This document shows positions 38,647 through 49,600 of a DNA stretch of 64,000 nucleotides, piece after piece. Numbering within the stretch: the first letter of the stretch is position 1; each line of letters starts with the position of its first letter. The notes under the pieces were generated by a model. The model did no database searches and was not told where the DNA came from. It was given only the letters and a program-made list of their open reading frames with translations. A program made the position numbers and the translations under genes. The DNA is from Enterobacter ludwigii (GTDB taxonomy: Bacteria; Pseudomonadota; Gammaproteobacteria; Enterobacterales; Enterobacteriaceae), in NCBI RefSeq assembly GCF_001750725.1, contig NZ_CP017279.1, positions 1,116,001 through 1,180,000 of the forward strand, read 5' to 3'.

Positions 38647-41025
38647 ATGTCCAACAATGGCTCGTCACCGCTGGTGCTTTGGTATAACCAACTCGGCATG
38701 AATGATGTAGACAGAGTTGGGGGCAAAAATGCCTCCCTGGGTGAAATGATTACAAATCTGTCGGGTATGGGTGTCTCCGTACCGAACGGGTTTGCCACAA
38801 CCGCCGATGCCTTTAACCTGTTTTTAGACCAGAGCGGTGTAAACCAGCGCATTTATGACCTGCTGGATAAAACGGATATTGATGATGTGACCGAGCTTGC
38901 GAAAGCCGGTGCCCAAATCCGCCAGTGGATTATCGACACACCTTTCCAGCCGGAACTGGAAAAAGCCATTCACGAAGCCTACAACCAGCTATCAGCGGAT
39001 GATGCCCAGGCGTCGTTTGCCGTGCGTTCTTCTGCCACCGCGGAAGATATGCCCGATGCGTCATTCGCCGGACAGCAGGAAACCTTCCTTAACGTTCAGG
39101 GTTATGACGCCGTGCTGGTGGCGGTGAAGCACGTCTTCGCGTCCCTGTTCAATGACCGCGCCATCTCTTACCGCGTGCACCAGGGCTATGACCATCGCGG
39201 CGTGGCGCTTTCTGCTGGCGTACAGCGCATGGTGCGCTCCGACGTGGGCTCTTCCGGCGTGATGTTCTCCATCGACACCGAATCCGGCTTCGACCAGGTG
39301 GTGTTCATCACCTCGGCGTGGGGTCTGGGTGAGATGGTAGTACAGGGTGCGGTGAACCCTGACGAATTCTACGTTCATAAGCCGACGCTGGCCGCAAACC
39401 GTCCGGCGGTCGTTCGCCGCACGATGGGCTCGAAAAAAATCCGCATGATCTATGCGCCGACGCAGGAGCATGGTAAGCAGGTTAAGATTGAAGACGTACC
39501 GCAGGAAATGCGTGACCGTTTCTCCCTGACCGATGCAGAAGTGCAGGAGCTGGCGAAACAGGCGGTACAGATCGAAAAACACTATGGCCGTCCGATGGAT
39601 ATCGAATGGGCCAAAGATGGCAACACCGGCAAGCTGTTTATCGTGCAGGCGCGTCCGGAAACTGTCCGCTCCCGCGGTCAGGTGATGGAGCGTTATACCC
39701 TGCACGCACAGGGCAAAATCGTGGCGGAAGGCCGCGCGATTGGTCATCGCATCGGTGCCGGTCCTGTCAAAGTGATCCATGACATCAGCGAGATGAACCG
39801 CATTCAGCCAGGCGATGTGCTGGTGACCGACATGACCGACCCGGACTGGGAACCGATCATGAAGAAAGCGGCGGCCATCGTCACCAATCGCGGTGGCCGT
39901 ACCTGCCACGCGGCAATCATCGCCCGTGAGCTGGGGATCCCTGCCGTTGTCGGTTGCGGTGATGCGACCGAACGCATGAAGGACGATCAGAAAGTGACCG
40001 TCTCCTGTGCGGAAGGCGATACCGGTTACGTGTATGCCGATATTCTCGACTTCAGCGTGAAGAGTTCAAGCGTCGATACCATGCCGGATCTGCCGCTGAA
40101 GATCATGATGAACGTTGGTAACCCGGATCGTGCGTTTGACTTTGCCTGCCTGCCGAACGAAGGCGTTGGCCTGGCGCGTCTGGAATTTATCATCAACCGT
40201 ATGATTGGCGTTCACCCGCGCGCGCTGCTGGAATTTGACGACCAGGACGCGAAGCTGCAGAACGAAATCCGCGAGATGATGAAAGGTTACGACTCGCCAA
40301 AAGAGTTCTACGTCGGTCGTCTGACCGAGGGGATCGCCACGCTGGGCGCGGCGTTTTATCCGAAGCGCGTGATCGTCCGTCTGTCCGACTTTAAGTCAAA
40401 CGAATACGCGAATCTGGTGGGGGGTGAGCGTTACGAGCCAGAAGAAGAGAACCCAATGCTCGGCTTCCGTGGCGCCGGACGTTATGTTTCCGACAGCTTC
40501 CGTGCCTGCTTCGCGCTGGAATGTGACGCCGTGAAGCGCGTGCGCAACGACATGGGACTGACCAACGTTGAGATCATGATCCCGTTCGTGCGTACCGTGG
40601 ATCAGGCGAAAGCGGTGGTGGAGGAGCTGGCACGTCAGGGTCTGAAGCGCGGCGAAAACGGGCTGAAGATTATCATGATGTGTGAAATTCCGTCCAACGC
40701 CCTGCTGGCTGAGCAGTTCCTGGAGTACTTCGACGGCTTCTCTATCGGCTCGAACGACATGACGCAGCTGACGCTCGGACTTGACCGTGACTCCGGCGTG
40801 GTCTCTGAACTGTTTGATGAGCGTAACGAGGCGGTGAAAGCGCTGCTGTCGATGTCCATCCGCGCCGCGAAGAAACAGGGTAAATATGTCGGGATTTGCG
40901 GTCAGGGTCCGTCTGACCATGAAGACTTTGCCGCATGGCTGATGGAAGAGGGGATTGACAGCCTGTCCCTGAACCCGGACACCGTGGTGCAAACCTGGCT
41001 GAGCCTGGCCGAACTCAACAAGTAA
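38647..41025 (+). CDS. ppsA: Phosphoenolpyruvate synthase
   Basis: Converts pyruvate + ATP to PEP + AMP + Pi for gluconeogenesis. It has 792 residues, the E. coli length: N-terminal ATP-binding domain (1-345, [34 protein letters not shown]), swivelling phosphohistidine domain with [20 protein letters not shown] (catalytic His in TCHAAI), and C-terminal PEP/pyruvate domain (NVGNPDRAF ... GICGQGPSD). The ATG at 38647 follows CACAAAAGGATTGTTTCG. Its activity is controlled by PpsR. Confidence 0.97.
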   Translation: MSNNGSSPLVLWYNQLGMNDVDRVGGKNASLGEMITNLSGMGVSVPNGFATTADAFNLFLDQSGVNQRIYDLLDKTDIDDVTELAKAGAQIRQWIIDTPFQPELEKAIHEAYNQLSADDAQASFAVRSSATAEDMPDASFAGQQETFLNVQGYDAVLVAVKHVFASLFNDRAISYRVHQGYDHRGVALSAGVQRMVRSDVGSSGVMFSIDTESGFDQVVFITSAWGLGEMVVQGAVNPDEFYVHKPTLAANRPAVVRRTMGSKKIRMIYAPTQEHGKQVKIEDVPQEMRDRFSLTDAEVQELAKQAVQIEKHYGRPMDIEWAKDGNTGKLFIVQARPETVRSRGQVMERYTLHAQGKIVAEGRAIGHRIGAGPVKVIHDISEMNRIQPGDVLVTDMTDPDWEPIMKKAAAIVTNRGGRTCHAAIIARELGIPAVVGCGDATERMKDDQKVTVSCAEGDTGYVYADILDFSVKSSSVDTMPDLPLKIMMNVGNPDRAFDFACLPNEGVGLARLEFIINRMIGVHPRALLEFDDQDAKLQNEIREMMKGYDSPKEFYVGRLTEGIATLGAAFYPKRVIVRLSDFKSNEYANLVGGERYEPEEENPMLGFRGAGRYVSDSFRACFALECDAVKRVRNDMGLTNVEIMIPFVRTVDQAKAVVEELARQGLKRGENGLKIIMMCEIPSNALLAEQFLEYFDGFSIGSNDMTQLTLGLDRDSGVVSELFDERNEAVKALLSMSIRAAKKQGKYVGICGQGPSDHEDFAAWLMEEGIDSLSLNPDTVVQTWLSLAELNK

Positions 41026-41040
41026 CGCCATCAGCACCAG

Positions 41041-41072
41041 AAAAAGGCGAGGATATATTCCTCGCCTTTTTT
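41041..41072 (+). terminator. Intrinsic terminator after ppsA
   Basis: AAAAAGGCGAGGA, loop TATAT, TCCTCGCCTTTTTT; an 8-bp GC-rich core with both tracts. Confidence 0.93.
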
Positions 41073-41129
41073 ATTTCATGCCTTATTTGCGCCCCATCAC
41101 AAATAAAGTAAAAAACCAAATATCATAAT

Positions 41130-41174
41130 TTGTCTGTTAATTTAGACAATTGTTAGCGCGCAAAGCGTTGCTAA
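41130..41174. promoter_or_regulatory. Two dyads upstream of the glycoside transporter/GH3 operon
   Basis: TTGTCT-N8-AGACAA (41130-41149) and TTAGCgCGCaaaGCGttGCTAA (41153-41174, imperfect in the middle) lie side by side about 85-125 bases upstream of the transporter ATG. They are candidate operators for a sugar-responsive repressor or activator; no regulator gene is adjacent. Confidence 0.4.
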
Positions 41175-41256
41175 TACTTGAGCCTTACCGCGCATTTCCC
41201 TCGCTGATGCGCAACTGGTTGAAATACGTTTTAACCTGATAAAAAGGCAAATAACA

Positions 41257-42657
41257 ATGACAATCTCCTCTGTATTGCGTACCAAAGATAAAATAGGTTA
41301 TGGCTTAGGTGATATGGCCAGTGCGCTGGTCTGGCAAACGGCAACCTTATTTCTCGCCTATTTCTATACGGATGTTTTCGGTTTGCCTGCGGCCATCATG
41401 GGTACCATGTTTTTAGTGGTGCGCGTGGTGGATGCTTTTGTCGACCCTTGCATCGGCGCGCTGGTCGACCGCACCCAGACGCGGCACGGTCGCTTTCGTC
41501 CCTGGCTATTGTGGTTTGCCATCCCATTTGGCGTAAGCTGCCTTATCACCTTCTATGTACCGGACGTCGGGCCGACGGCGAAAATCGTCTATGCCTGCGT
41601 TACTTACGCCATCTTAAGCCTTATTTATTCCGCGATTAACGTCCCGTATTGCGCTATGCCCGGGGCGCTGACGCTGGATCCGCGTGAGCGTCACTCGCTG
41701 CAGTCCTGGCGCTTCGGCCTGTCGTTCATCGGCGGGTTGATTGTGACGGTGATCGCCTTACCGCTGGTCTCGCTGTTAGGCCAGGGCAACGTTCAGAAAG
41801 GCTATTTCTATGCCATGAGCATGATGGGCCTGCTGGGTATTATTCTCTTCTTCTGCTGTTTCCTGATGACCCGCGAGCGTTATTCCCCGCGTAATGACAC
41901 CTCGGGTTCGATGATCGGTGATTTAAAACTGCTGGCCGGAAATAGCCAGTGGCGAATTGTTTTCTTGTTTAATATTTTGCTATTAACCGCAGTGGTGACG
42001 CGTGGTTCTGCCACCATGTATTACGTGAAATATGTGCTTCTGCGCCCGGAGTTGGTATTTGCCTTTATTGTTTCCGGGATGGTGGCGTCCTTAACGGGGG
42101 CATTATTATCTGAACGTCTGTTGGGGAAATTTGACCGCGTCCGCGCCTATCAGTGGACCATTATTTCCTTCGTGATTTTCGGCGCGCTGATTTTCTTCCT
42201 GCCGCCTTCGCAGATCTGGCTGATTTTTGGCCTCAACATTATCTTTAGCTTTATTCAGAACCTGACCACGCCGCTGCAGTGGACCATGTTCTCTGATGTG
42301 GTCGATTATGAGGAGCATCGCAGCGGCCGTCGTCTGGATGGTCTGGTCTTTTCTACCGCGCTGTTTGCCATCAAATTTGGTCTGGCGCTGGGCGGGGCGG
42401 TGGTCGGTTGGGTTCTCGGGATGGTGGATTATGCGCCCGGTCAGGCAACCCAGGCACCGCACGTGCTCTCTACCATTAATGCGCTCTTCACCCTCATCCC
42501 CTGCGTGCTGTTCCTCTGTATGGTCGCGCTGCTGACCATTTACAAACTCAACAGCAAGCTCGTCAATTCCATCGCCCGCGAGCTGGCCAGCAAACGCGAG
42601 GTGCGAGACGAGACAGGACAACTCACCCCGGCCACCCATTCCGCAATACAGGAGTAA
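41257..42657 (+). CDS. GPH-family glycoside/pentoside:cation symporter
   Basis: Membrane transporter of 466 residues in the glycoside-pentoside-hexuronide family (MelB, XylP, YagG, YicJ relatives), with about 12 helices. Family marks include DKIGYGLGDMASALVWQ at the N-terminus, FVDPCIGALVDRTQTRHGRFRPWLLW (cytoplasmic loop 2-3) and MFSDVVDYEEHRSGRRLDGLVFS. The stop is three bases before the glycosidase start, so the pair forms an operon. The likely cargo is a beta-linked xylo- or gluco-oligosaccharide or aryl glycoside, cut inside the cell by the next gene product. The substrate is inference. Confidence 0.88.
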   Translation: MTISSVLRTKDKIGYGLGDMASALVWQTATLFLAYFYTDVFGLPAAIMGTMFLVVRVVDAFVDPCIGALVDRTQTRHGRFRPWLLWFAIPFGVSCLITFYVPDVGPTAKIVYACVTYAILSLIYSAINVPYCAMPGALTLDPRERHSLQSWRFGLSFIGGLIVTVIALPLVSLLGQGNVQKGYFYAMSMMGLLGIILFFCCFLMTRERYSPRNDTSGSMIGDLKLLAGNSQWRIVFLFNILLLTAVVTRGSATMYYVKYVLLRPELVFAFIVSGMVASLTGALLSERLLGKFDRVRAYQWTIISFVIFGALIFFLPPSQIWLIFGLNIIFSFIQNLTTPLQWTMFSDVVDYEEHRSGRRLDGLVFSTALFAIKFGLALGGAVVGWVLGMVDYAPGQATQAPHVLSTINALFTLIPCVLFLCMVALLTIYKLNSKLVNSIARELASKREVRDETGQLTPATHSAIQE

Positions 42658-42660
42658 CAC

Positions 42661-45036
42661 ATGACTGCGATTTATAAGGACGCGGGACGTCCCGTGCATG
42701 AACGCGTCGCCGACCTACTGGCACGCATGACCCCGGAAGAGAAGTTCGCCCAGATGCATGCCTACTGGTTGATCCTCGATGAAAACGGTAACCACCGCGA
42801 ACGCAGCGATCTGAGCGATGAATTCGCGGGCGTGAGCGAACAGGCTGCGCTTAGCGAACGGCTGAAACTGGGGGTGGGACAGATCACGCGTCCACTGGGC
42901 ACCCATATTGTTGATGCGAAAACAGGCGTGCGTGCCGCTAACCGCCTGCAGCGCATGATGATGGAAGAGACGCGCCTCGGAATTCCGGCGCTGTTCCATG
43001 AAGAGTGCCTGGTGGGGCTGTTGTGCAAAGATGCCACGCTGTTCCCGTCGTCGCTGAACTACGGTTCGACCTGGGATCCGCAGCTGGTGCAGCGTGCGGC
43101 AGAACAGATTGGCAAAGAAGCACGTTCCGTTGGCTGCCAGCAGGGGCTGGCCCCGGTGCTGGATGTCTCTCGCGACGTTCGCTGGGGACGCACCGAAGAG
43201 ACCTTCGGAGAAGACCCGTGGCTGGTGGGGGTGATGGCCACGGCATACGTGAAGGGTTTGCAGGGCGATAAGCGCGATCTTCTGGCAACGCTCAAACATT
43301 ATGTGGGCCACTCCTTCAGCGAAGGGGCACGCAACCACGCGCCGGTGCATCTTGGCTTTAGCGAACTGAACGACATCTTCCTGCTGCCGTTTGAGATGGC
43401 GGTGAAGCTGGCCAATGCCGGTTCGGTGATGCCTGCCTATCACGATATCGATAACCAGCCCGGACACAGCGACCACTTCCTGATGACAACCGTGCTGCGT
43501 GAACAGTGGGGGTTCGATGGGATCATCGTTGCGGACTACGGCGGCGTGAGCCTGCTGCACCAGCATCATGGCATCTCGCACGATGCCGCCGAATCTGCAG
43601 CGCTGGCCTTCAATGCCGGGCTGGATGTCGAACTACCAAAAGATGACTGCGCGCGTCATCTGGCACAAGCCGTTGAGCGCGGACTGATTTCCATGGCGAA
43701 AGTCGATGAAATAGTGGCACGCGTCCTGACCGAAAAATTCCGTCTTGGCTTGTTTGAAAAACCGTATGCCGATGAACAGGGCATCGATTTGCAAAATGAG
43801 GCAACGCGTCAGGTTGCAAGGGAAGTGGCGACCCGTTCGCTGACGCTGCTTGAGAATAACGGCATTTTGCCCCTCGGCGGCAACCCTCGCGTGGCGGTCG
43901 TCGGGCCAACGGCAGACGATCCGCTGGCGCTCCTCAGCGGTTACAGTTTTCCGGTGCACCTAATTATTAGCGACATGGTGGAAGAGACCTCGCAGGTCAC
44001 GACACCGCGCGCGGCGCTCGAGCAGTATCTGGGGGCCTCGCGGGTACGTTATGCCAAAGGCTGTCACATTATCGAAAAACGGATGGCGGGTGCGCCGGTG
44101 TTTCCGGGTGACAGCGGCGGTAAACCCATGCAGCAATCTCCGGTTTCGCAGCGTACCGACCTGATCCCTGAAGCCGTGAAAGCCGCACAGGAGAGTGACG
44201 TGGTGGTGGCCTGCGTTGGCGATCTCGCCGGGCTGTTCCAGAGCGGAACCGTCGGTGAGGGCTCTGATACCGACTCTCTGGATCTGCCGGGCGTACAGCA
44301 ACAATTGCTGGCTGCGCTGGTGGCCACCGGCAAGCCGGTTATCGTGGTCATGACCGGCGGGAGGCCTTACAACCTTCAGGGGCTGGAAGATAACGTCGCC
44401 GCGCTGATGATGGCCTGGGCACCAGGGCAGGAGGGCGGCTGGGCGATTGCGGATGTATTAACGGGCCGCGCTGAACCGCAGGGGCGTCTGGTGGTCAGCG
44501 TGCCGAAAAGCGCGGGAGCAATGCCCTATTACTACAACCACAAGCTCAAAAGTGGCGGCACACCGTTTGCTTTCCATTTTGGCTCCCGCTATCCCTTTGG
44601 CTTCGGTCTCGGCTGGACGCAGTTTAGCTGGGGAACGGCGCGCGTGGCTGAACCCCGCGTTCCGATCGACGGCGAGGTGGTCGTAAGCCTGGATATCACT
44701 AATACCGGTGAGCGCAGCGGCAGCGAGGTGGTACAGGTCTATGTCCGGGATAACGTCGCCACGCAAGTGCGGCCATTGCAGGAGTTGAAGGCGTTCCAGC
44801 GCGTCACGCTCTCACCGGGTGAAACCGCCACGCTCACCTTTACGTTGCCCGTAGAGATGTTCAACTTTACCCGTCGTGACGGCAAACGGATCGTTGAGCC
44901 GGGTGAATTTGAGCTGCAGATTGGTGCATCGTCGGCGGATATTCGCGAGGTGGTGACGGTCAATGTGACTGGAGAAACCCGTGTATTGTCAACGGAATGG
45001 CGGATGCTTAGCACCTGTGACGTCAGCCGCGCGTAA
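42661..45036 (+). CDS. Cytoplasmic GH3 family beta-glycosidase (beta-xylosidase/beta-glucosidase)
   Basis: Glycoside hydrolase family 3 protein of 791 residues with no signal peptide, so cytoplasmic. Order of domains: TIM barrel (about 10-350) with RLGIPALFHEECLVG, VLDVSRDVRWGRTEETFGEDPWL, LKHYVGHS and the catalytic aspartate nucleophile in GIIVADYGGVSLL; the alpha/beta sandwich (about 390-610, RSLTLLENNGILPL); and a C-terminal fibronectin III-like domain (SLDITNTGERSGSEVVQVYV). It resembles beta-xylosidases of the oligosaccharide type more than periplasmic BglX. It occupies the K-12 fadK-ydiL position together with the transporter. GGAGTAACAC precedes the ATG. Confidence 0.88.
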   Translation: MTAIYKDAGRPVHERVADLLARMTPEEKFAQMHAYWLILDENGNHRERSDLSDEFAGVSEQAALSERLKLGVGQITRPLGTHIVDAKTGVRAANRLQRMMMEETRLGIPALFHEECLVGLLCKDATLFPSSLNYGSTWDPQLVQRAAEQIGKEARSVGCQQGLAPVLDVSRDVRWGRTEETFGEDPWLVGVMATAYVKGLQGDKRDLLATLKHYVGHSFSEGARNHAPVHLGFSELNDIFLLPFEMAVKLANAGSVMPAYHDIDNQPGHSDHFLMTTVLREQWGFDGIIVADYGGVSLLHQHHGISHDAAESAALAFNAGLDVELPKDDCARHLAQAVERGLISMAKVDEIVARVLTEKFRLGLFEKPYADEQGIDLQNEATRQVAREVATRSLTLLENNGILPLGGNPRVAVVGPTADDPLALLSGYSFPVHLIISDMVEETSQVTTPRAALEQYLGASRVRYAKGCHIIEKRMAGAPVFPGDSGGKPMQQSPVSQRTDLIPEAVKAAQESDVVVACVGDLAGLFQSGTVGEGSDTDSLDLPGVQQQLLAALVATGKPVIVVMTGGRPYNLQGLEDNVAALMMAWAPGQEGGWAIADVLTGRAEPQGRLVVSVPKSAGAMPYYYNHKLKSGGTPFAFHFGSRYPFGFGLGWTQFSWGTARVAEPRVPIDGEVVVSLDITNTGERSGSEVVQVYVRDNVATQVRPLQELKAFQRVTLSPGETATLTFTLPVEMFNFTRRDGKRIVEPGEFELQIGASSADIREVVTVNVTGETRVLSTEWRMLSTCDVSRA

Positions 45037-45043
45037 TCAGGAT

Positions 45044-45149
45044 AAAAAAAAGCCCATCGTGGGAGATGGGCAAAGACTACACACAGCAATTCGTTGTTTC
45101 ACTCAGGGGATTTCCATGCTTATAAATCAAGGTGTTGATTTATAACCGT
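45044..45149 (-). ncRNA. rprA: Small regulatory RNA RprA
   Basis: The minus strand reads ACGGTTATAAATCAACACCT ... GAAATCCCCTGAGTG ... and ends in the terminator GCCCATC-TCCCAC-GATGGGC plus eight T. This is the known RprA sequence with its 5' AU-rich hairpin (ATAAATCAA/TTGATTTAT), the single-stranded rpoS/csgD-pairing region and terminator; about 106 nt. RprA is Hfq-dependent, activates rpoS translation and is induced by RcsB. The position next to ydiK is the same as in K-12. On the minus strand, 30-60 bases upstream, GAGACGAATCTGATCG is a plausible RcsB site and CTACTATTAG a -10. Confidence 0.93.
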
Positions 45150-45322
45150 GTCCTAATAGTAGGCATGTCAGCTTTTAGCGTCGATCAGATTCGTCTCAAT
45201 AGTTAAAGAGACGTAAAGATTTCTTGAGGTTAATAGGGGACTTAGAGCCGTAATAGCGGGTCTGACCAGTGCGCAACGAATAAATACTTTAGCAACGTTT
45301 AAGTATTAAAGGAGAATATGTA

Positions 45323-45351
45323 GGCCGGGTACGCGACTGCGTTACCCGGCC
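45323..45351. repeat. REP-like palindromic element
   Basis: GGCCGGGTACGC, loop GACT, GCGTTACCCGGCC with one bulged T. It has the composition and TAGGCCGGG...CCCGGCC ends of enterobacterial REP/PU elements. It lies immediately downstream of the ydiK stop and may protect its message end. Confidence 0.75.
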
Positions 45352-45357
45352 TGTCCA

Positions 45358-46473
45358 TTACTGCTTGTTCTTATCTTCCAGCTCTTCCAGTTCGCTCAAA
45401 ATCACGTCCGGGTCCGTTCCCGGAGGCGGGATTTCGTGCACCCAGGCGGAGAACAGACGCCAGGTCACGGCCAGAAGCACCGGACCAATAAACAGACCAA
45501 TCATCCCAAAGGCAATCAATCCACCAATTACGCCTGAGAGAATAAGGATCAGCGGCAGGTCTGCGCCCATGCGAATAAGGATGGGACGAATAACGTTATC
45601 CATGGTGCCGACCACGCAGCTCCAGACCAGCAGAACGGTGCCCCACGTGGTATCGCCGGTCCAGTACAGCCAGATAATGCTGGGTACCAGCACCAGCAAC
45701 GGACCCAGTTGCGCAAGGCAGGTCATCAGCATGACCACGGTGAAGACGGTGGCGTACGGCACGCCAGAAATCGCAAGACCAATACCGCCCAGCACCGCCT
45801 GAACCAGCGCCGTTACCACGACGCCAAGCGCAACCGCGCGCACGGCCTGCGCCGCCAGCAGAACCGCGGCATCACCCCGTTTGCCCGCCAGGCGAGTGGC
45901 AAAATGACGAACGCCCAAAGCCACCTGCTCACCGCGCCAGTACAGCAGGGCACTAAAGACCAGCATCAGCGTACAGTGCATCATAAAGCGGCCAATGTGC
46001 GCCGCCTGACCCACAAACCAGGTGGTGGTGGTGCCAATATACGGGCGCACTTTCGCCATCAGGGCGCTGCCACCCATCTCCAGCAGGCCATGCCAGCCGC
46101 TGTAAAGTTTTGCGCCAACAACCGGAATGCTGTTAAGCCAGGCGAGATCCGGCGGCGTCAGATCGCCACTGGTCACGGCGCGAATCACCGGGCCGCTGGA
46201 GTCGACAAGGCTGTTGACCAGCAGCGCAACGGGAATAATGAACAGCAGGAACAACAGCAACGTCATCACCAGGACCGCCAGCCCACGACGTCCGAAGAGC
46301 AGTTTCTGCAACCGTAACAGTAAAGGCCAGGTGGCAACCACAACGGTTGCAGCCCAGGCGAAGCCGAGAATGAAGGGTTGAACGATCCACAAACACGCAA
46401 TAATCATGAGGGCCAGGAACAGCACCGACAGCAAAATTTGCGCAACATCCCTGGGCTGGCGAAGATTGACCAT
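45358..46473 (-). CDS. ydiK: AI-2E family transporter-like membrane protein YdiK
   Basis: Inner membrane protein of 371 residues with about eight hydrophobic segments, of the PerM/AI-2E (UPF0118) family; function unproven. Start MVNLRQPRDVAQILLSVLF at 46473 matches E. coli YdiK and follows AAGGAAAG; the open frame further upstream adds 74 residues without support. Conserved LPLILILSGVIGGLIAFGMIGLFIGPVLLA near the C-terminus. Divergent from ydiJ across 197 bases that contain both promoters. Confidence 0.93.
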   Translation of the reverse strand: MVNLRQPRDVAQILLSVLFLALMIIACLWIVQPFILGFAWAATVVVATWPLLLRLQKLLFGRRGLAVLVMTLLLFLLFIIPVALLVNSLVDSSGPVIRAVTSGDLTPPDLAWLNSIPVVGAKLYSGWHGLLEMGGSALMAKVRPYIGTTTTWFVGQAAHIGRFMMHCTLMLVFSALLYWRGEQVALGVRHFATRLAGKRGDAAVLLAAQAVRAVALGVVVTALVQAVLGGIGLAISGVPYATVFTVVMLMTCLAQLGPLLVLVPSIIWLYWTGDTTWGTVLLVWSCVVGTMDNVIRPILIRMGADLPLILILSGVIGGLIAFGMIGLFIGPVLLAVTWRLFSAWVHEIPPPGTDPDVILSELEELEDKNKQ

Positions 46474-46670
46474 AAATGAAACTTTCCTTAATTGAACACC
46501 AGCGTGGCTGGCGGGAACGGAAAACCGCGATTCTCTAATCATTAATGATTTCAGCGATTTTTGACAGGCGAATTCTGCCTGTAATTCTGCAGAGCGTATA
46601 AGAAAAAAATGTGATAAAACTTTTACGATACACGCAAACGATTTCACACCTCTAATTAGGGTCGACAGTA

Positions 46671-49600
46671 ATGATCCCACAGATTTCTCAGGCACCTGGC
46701 GTCGTTCAGCTGGTGCTTAATTTTTTGCAGGCACTGGAGCAACAGGGTTTTACAGGTGATACCGCCACACATTATGCCGACAGGCTGACAATGGCGACCG
46801 ACAACAGTATCTACCAGCTTCTTCCCGATGCAGTCGTGTTTCCCCGTTCAACGGCCGATGTGGCGCTTATTGCGCGGCTCGCAACGCAGGAGCGATTTAC
46901 CTCGTTGGTGTTCACGCCACGCGGCGGCGGCACCGGCACCAATGGTCAGGCGCTGAACCAGGGCATCATCATTGATATGTCGCGCTATATGAACCGCATC
47001 ATTGAGATCAATCCCGAAGAAGGATGGGTGCGTGTCGAAGCGGGCGTCATCAAAGATCAGCTTAACCAGTACCTCAAGCCTTATGGTTACTTCTTTGCCC
47101 CCGAGCTCTCTACCAGCAACCGTGCGACAATCGGTGGGATGATTAACACCGATGCCTCCGGGCAGGGGTCGCTGGTCTACGGTAAAACCTCCGATCACGT
47201 TCTTGGCGTGCGCGCGGTGCTGCTGGGCGGCGATATCCTGGATACCCAGCCGATGCCGGTCGAACTGGCGGAAACGCTGGGTAAAGACAACACGGCCAAC
47301 GGGCGGATTTACCGCACCGTGCTTGAGCGCTGTCGCGATAACCGCCAGCTGATCCTCGACAAATTCCCTAAACTGAACCGCTTCTTAACCGGCTACGATC
47401 TGCGTCATGTCTTTAACGATGACCTGACGCAGTTTGATTTAACCCGCGTGCTGACCGGCTCCGAAGGGACGCTGGCATTTATTACCGAGGCGCGGCTGGA
47501 CATTACGCCGCTGCCGAAAGTGCGTCGGCTGGTGAACGTCAAATACAACTCCTTCGATTCTGCCCTGCGAAATGCACCCTTTATGGTTGACGCGCGGGCG
47601 CTGTCGGTGGAAACCGTCGACTCTAAAGTGCTTAATCTGGCTCGGGAAGACATCGTCTGGCACTCGGTGAGTGAGCTTATCACCGATGTACCTGATAAAG
47701 AGATGTTGGGTCTCAACATCGTTGAATTTGCCGGCGATGACGAAGCGCTGATTGAAAGCCAGGTCACCACGCTCTGTCAGCGGCTGGACGAACTGATTGC
47801 AGCAGGTGAAGGTGGGGTGATTGGCTGGCAGCTTTGCAGCGAACTCTCCGGCATTGAGCGTATTTACGCGATGCGTAAAAAAGCAGTGGGGCTGCTGGGC
47901 AACGCGAAGGGGGCGGCCAAACCGATTCCCTTTGCTGAAGACACCTGCGTCCCGCCTGAGCATCTGGCGGATTACATCGTTGAGTTCCGCGCCCTGCTGG
48001 ACAGCCACGGTCTGAGCTACGGCATGTTCGGCCACGTGGATGCCGGGGTGCTGCACGTGCGTCCGGCGCTGGACATGTGCGATCCGCAGCAGGAGATCCT
48101 GATGAAACAGATCTCCGACGATGTGGTGGCGTTGACCGCGAAATATGGCGGTCTGCTCTGGGGAGAACACGGGAAAGGGTTCCGCGCGGAGTACAGCCCG
48201 GCGTTCTTCGGTGAAGCGCTCTACGCTGAGCTGCGTAAGGTCAAAGCGGCATTCGATCCGGATAACCGTCTCAACCCGGGTAAAATTTGCCCGCCAGAGG
48301 GCGTCGATGCCCCAATGCTGCAGGTGGATGCCGTCAAGCGCGGCACCTATGACAGACAAATCCCGATTGCGGTGCGCGCCTCCTGGCGTGGTGCAATGGA
48401 GTGTAACGGTAACGGTCTGTGTTTCAACTTCGACGTGAAAAGCCCAATGTGCCCGTCGATGAAAATTACCAGTAACCGCATTCACTCGCCCAAAGGCCGC
48501 GCAACGCTGGTCCGCGAATGGCTGCGTCTGCTGGCCGACCGCGGGGTTGATCCGCTGAAGCTGGAACAGGAATTACCGGAAAAACGCGCCAGTCTGCGCT
48601 CGCTGATTGAACGTACCCGCAACAGCTGGCATGCGAACAAAGGCGAGTATGATTTCTCCCACGAGGTGAAGGAGGCCATGTCCGGCTGCCTGGCCTGTAA
48701 AGCCTGCTCAACCCAGTGTCCGATCAAGATTGATGTGCCGGAGTTTCGCTCACGCTTCCTGCAGCTTTACCATACCCGCTATCTGCGTCCAATGCGTGAC
48801 CATCTGGTGGCGACGGTGGAGAGCTATGCCCCGCTGATGGCGCGTGCGCCGAAGACCTTTAACTTCTTCATCAATCAGCCGCTGGTGCGAAAGCTTTCCG
48901 AAAAACATATCGGGATGGTGGACCTGCCGCTGCTGTCAGTCCCTTCGCTACAGCGTCAGCTCGTGGGGCACCGCTCGGCGAACATGACGCTGGAGCAGCT
49001 TGAGGCGCTGACCCCTGAGCAGAAAGCCAAGGTGGTGCTGGTGGTGCAGGATCCGTTTACCAGCTACTACGATGCCCAGGTGGTAGCCGATTTTATCCGT
49101 CTGGTAGAAAAACTGGGCTATCAGCCGGTGGTACTGCCGTTCTCACCAAACGGCAAAGCGCAGCACATTAAAGGTTTCCTTACCCGTTTTGCGAAAACGG
49201 CGCGGAAAACCGCTGACTTCCTCAACCGGGTGGCGCAGCTAGGGATGCCGATGGTCGGTGTCGATCCGGCGCTGGTGCTCTGCTACCGCGATGAGTATAA
49301 ACAGACGCTGGGGGAGCAACGCGGTGATTTCCACGTCATGCTGGTGCACGAGTGGCTGCCGGCGGCGCTGCAACAGGCGACCGTGAAGGATGTGAGCGGT
49401 GAATCGTGGTATCTGTTCGGCCACTGCACGGAAGTGACGGCACTGCCGGGCGCCCCGGCGCAGTGGGCTTCTATCTTTGCCCGCTTCGGGGCGAAGCTTG
49501 AGAGCGTCAACGTGGGCTGCTGCGGCATGGCAGGTACCTACGGGCACGAAGTGAAAAACCACGAGAACTCGCTCGGTATCTATGAGTTGTCGTGGCATCA

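Noticed and set aside
45044..45071. Terminator of the GH3 gene
   Set aside because: The T tract is on the minus strand; the hairpin is the 3' end of RprA, although the A side could weakly serve the plus strand.
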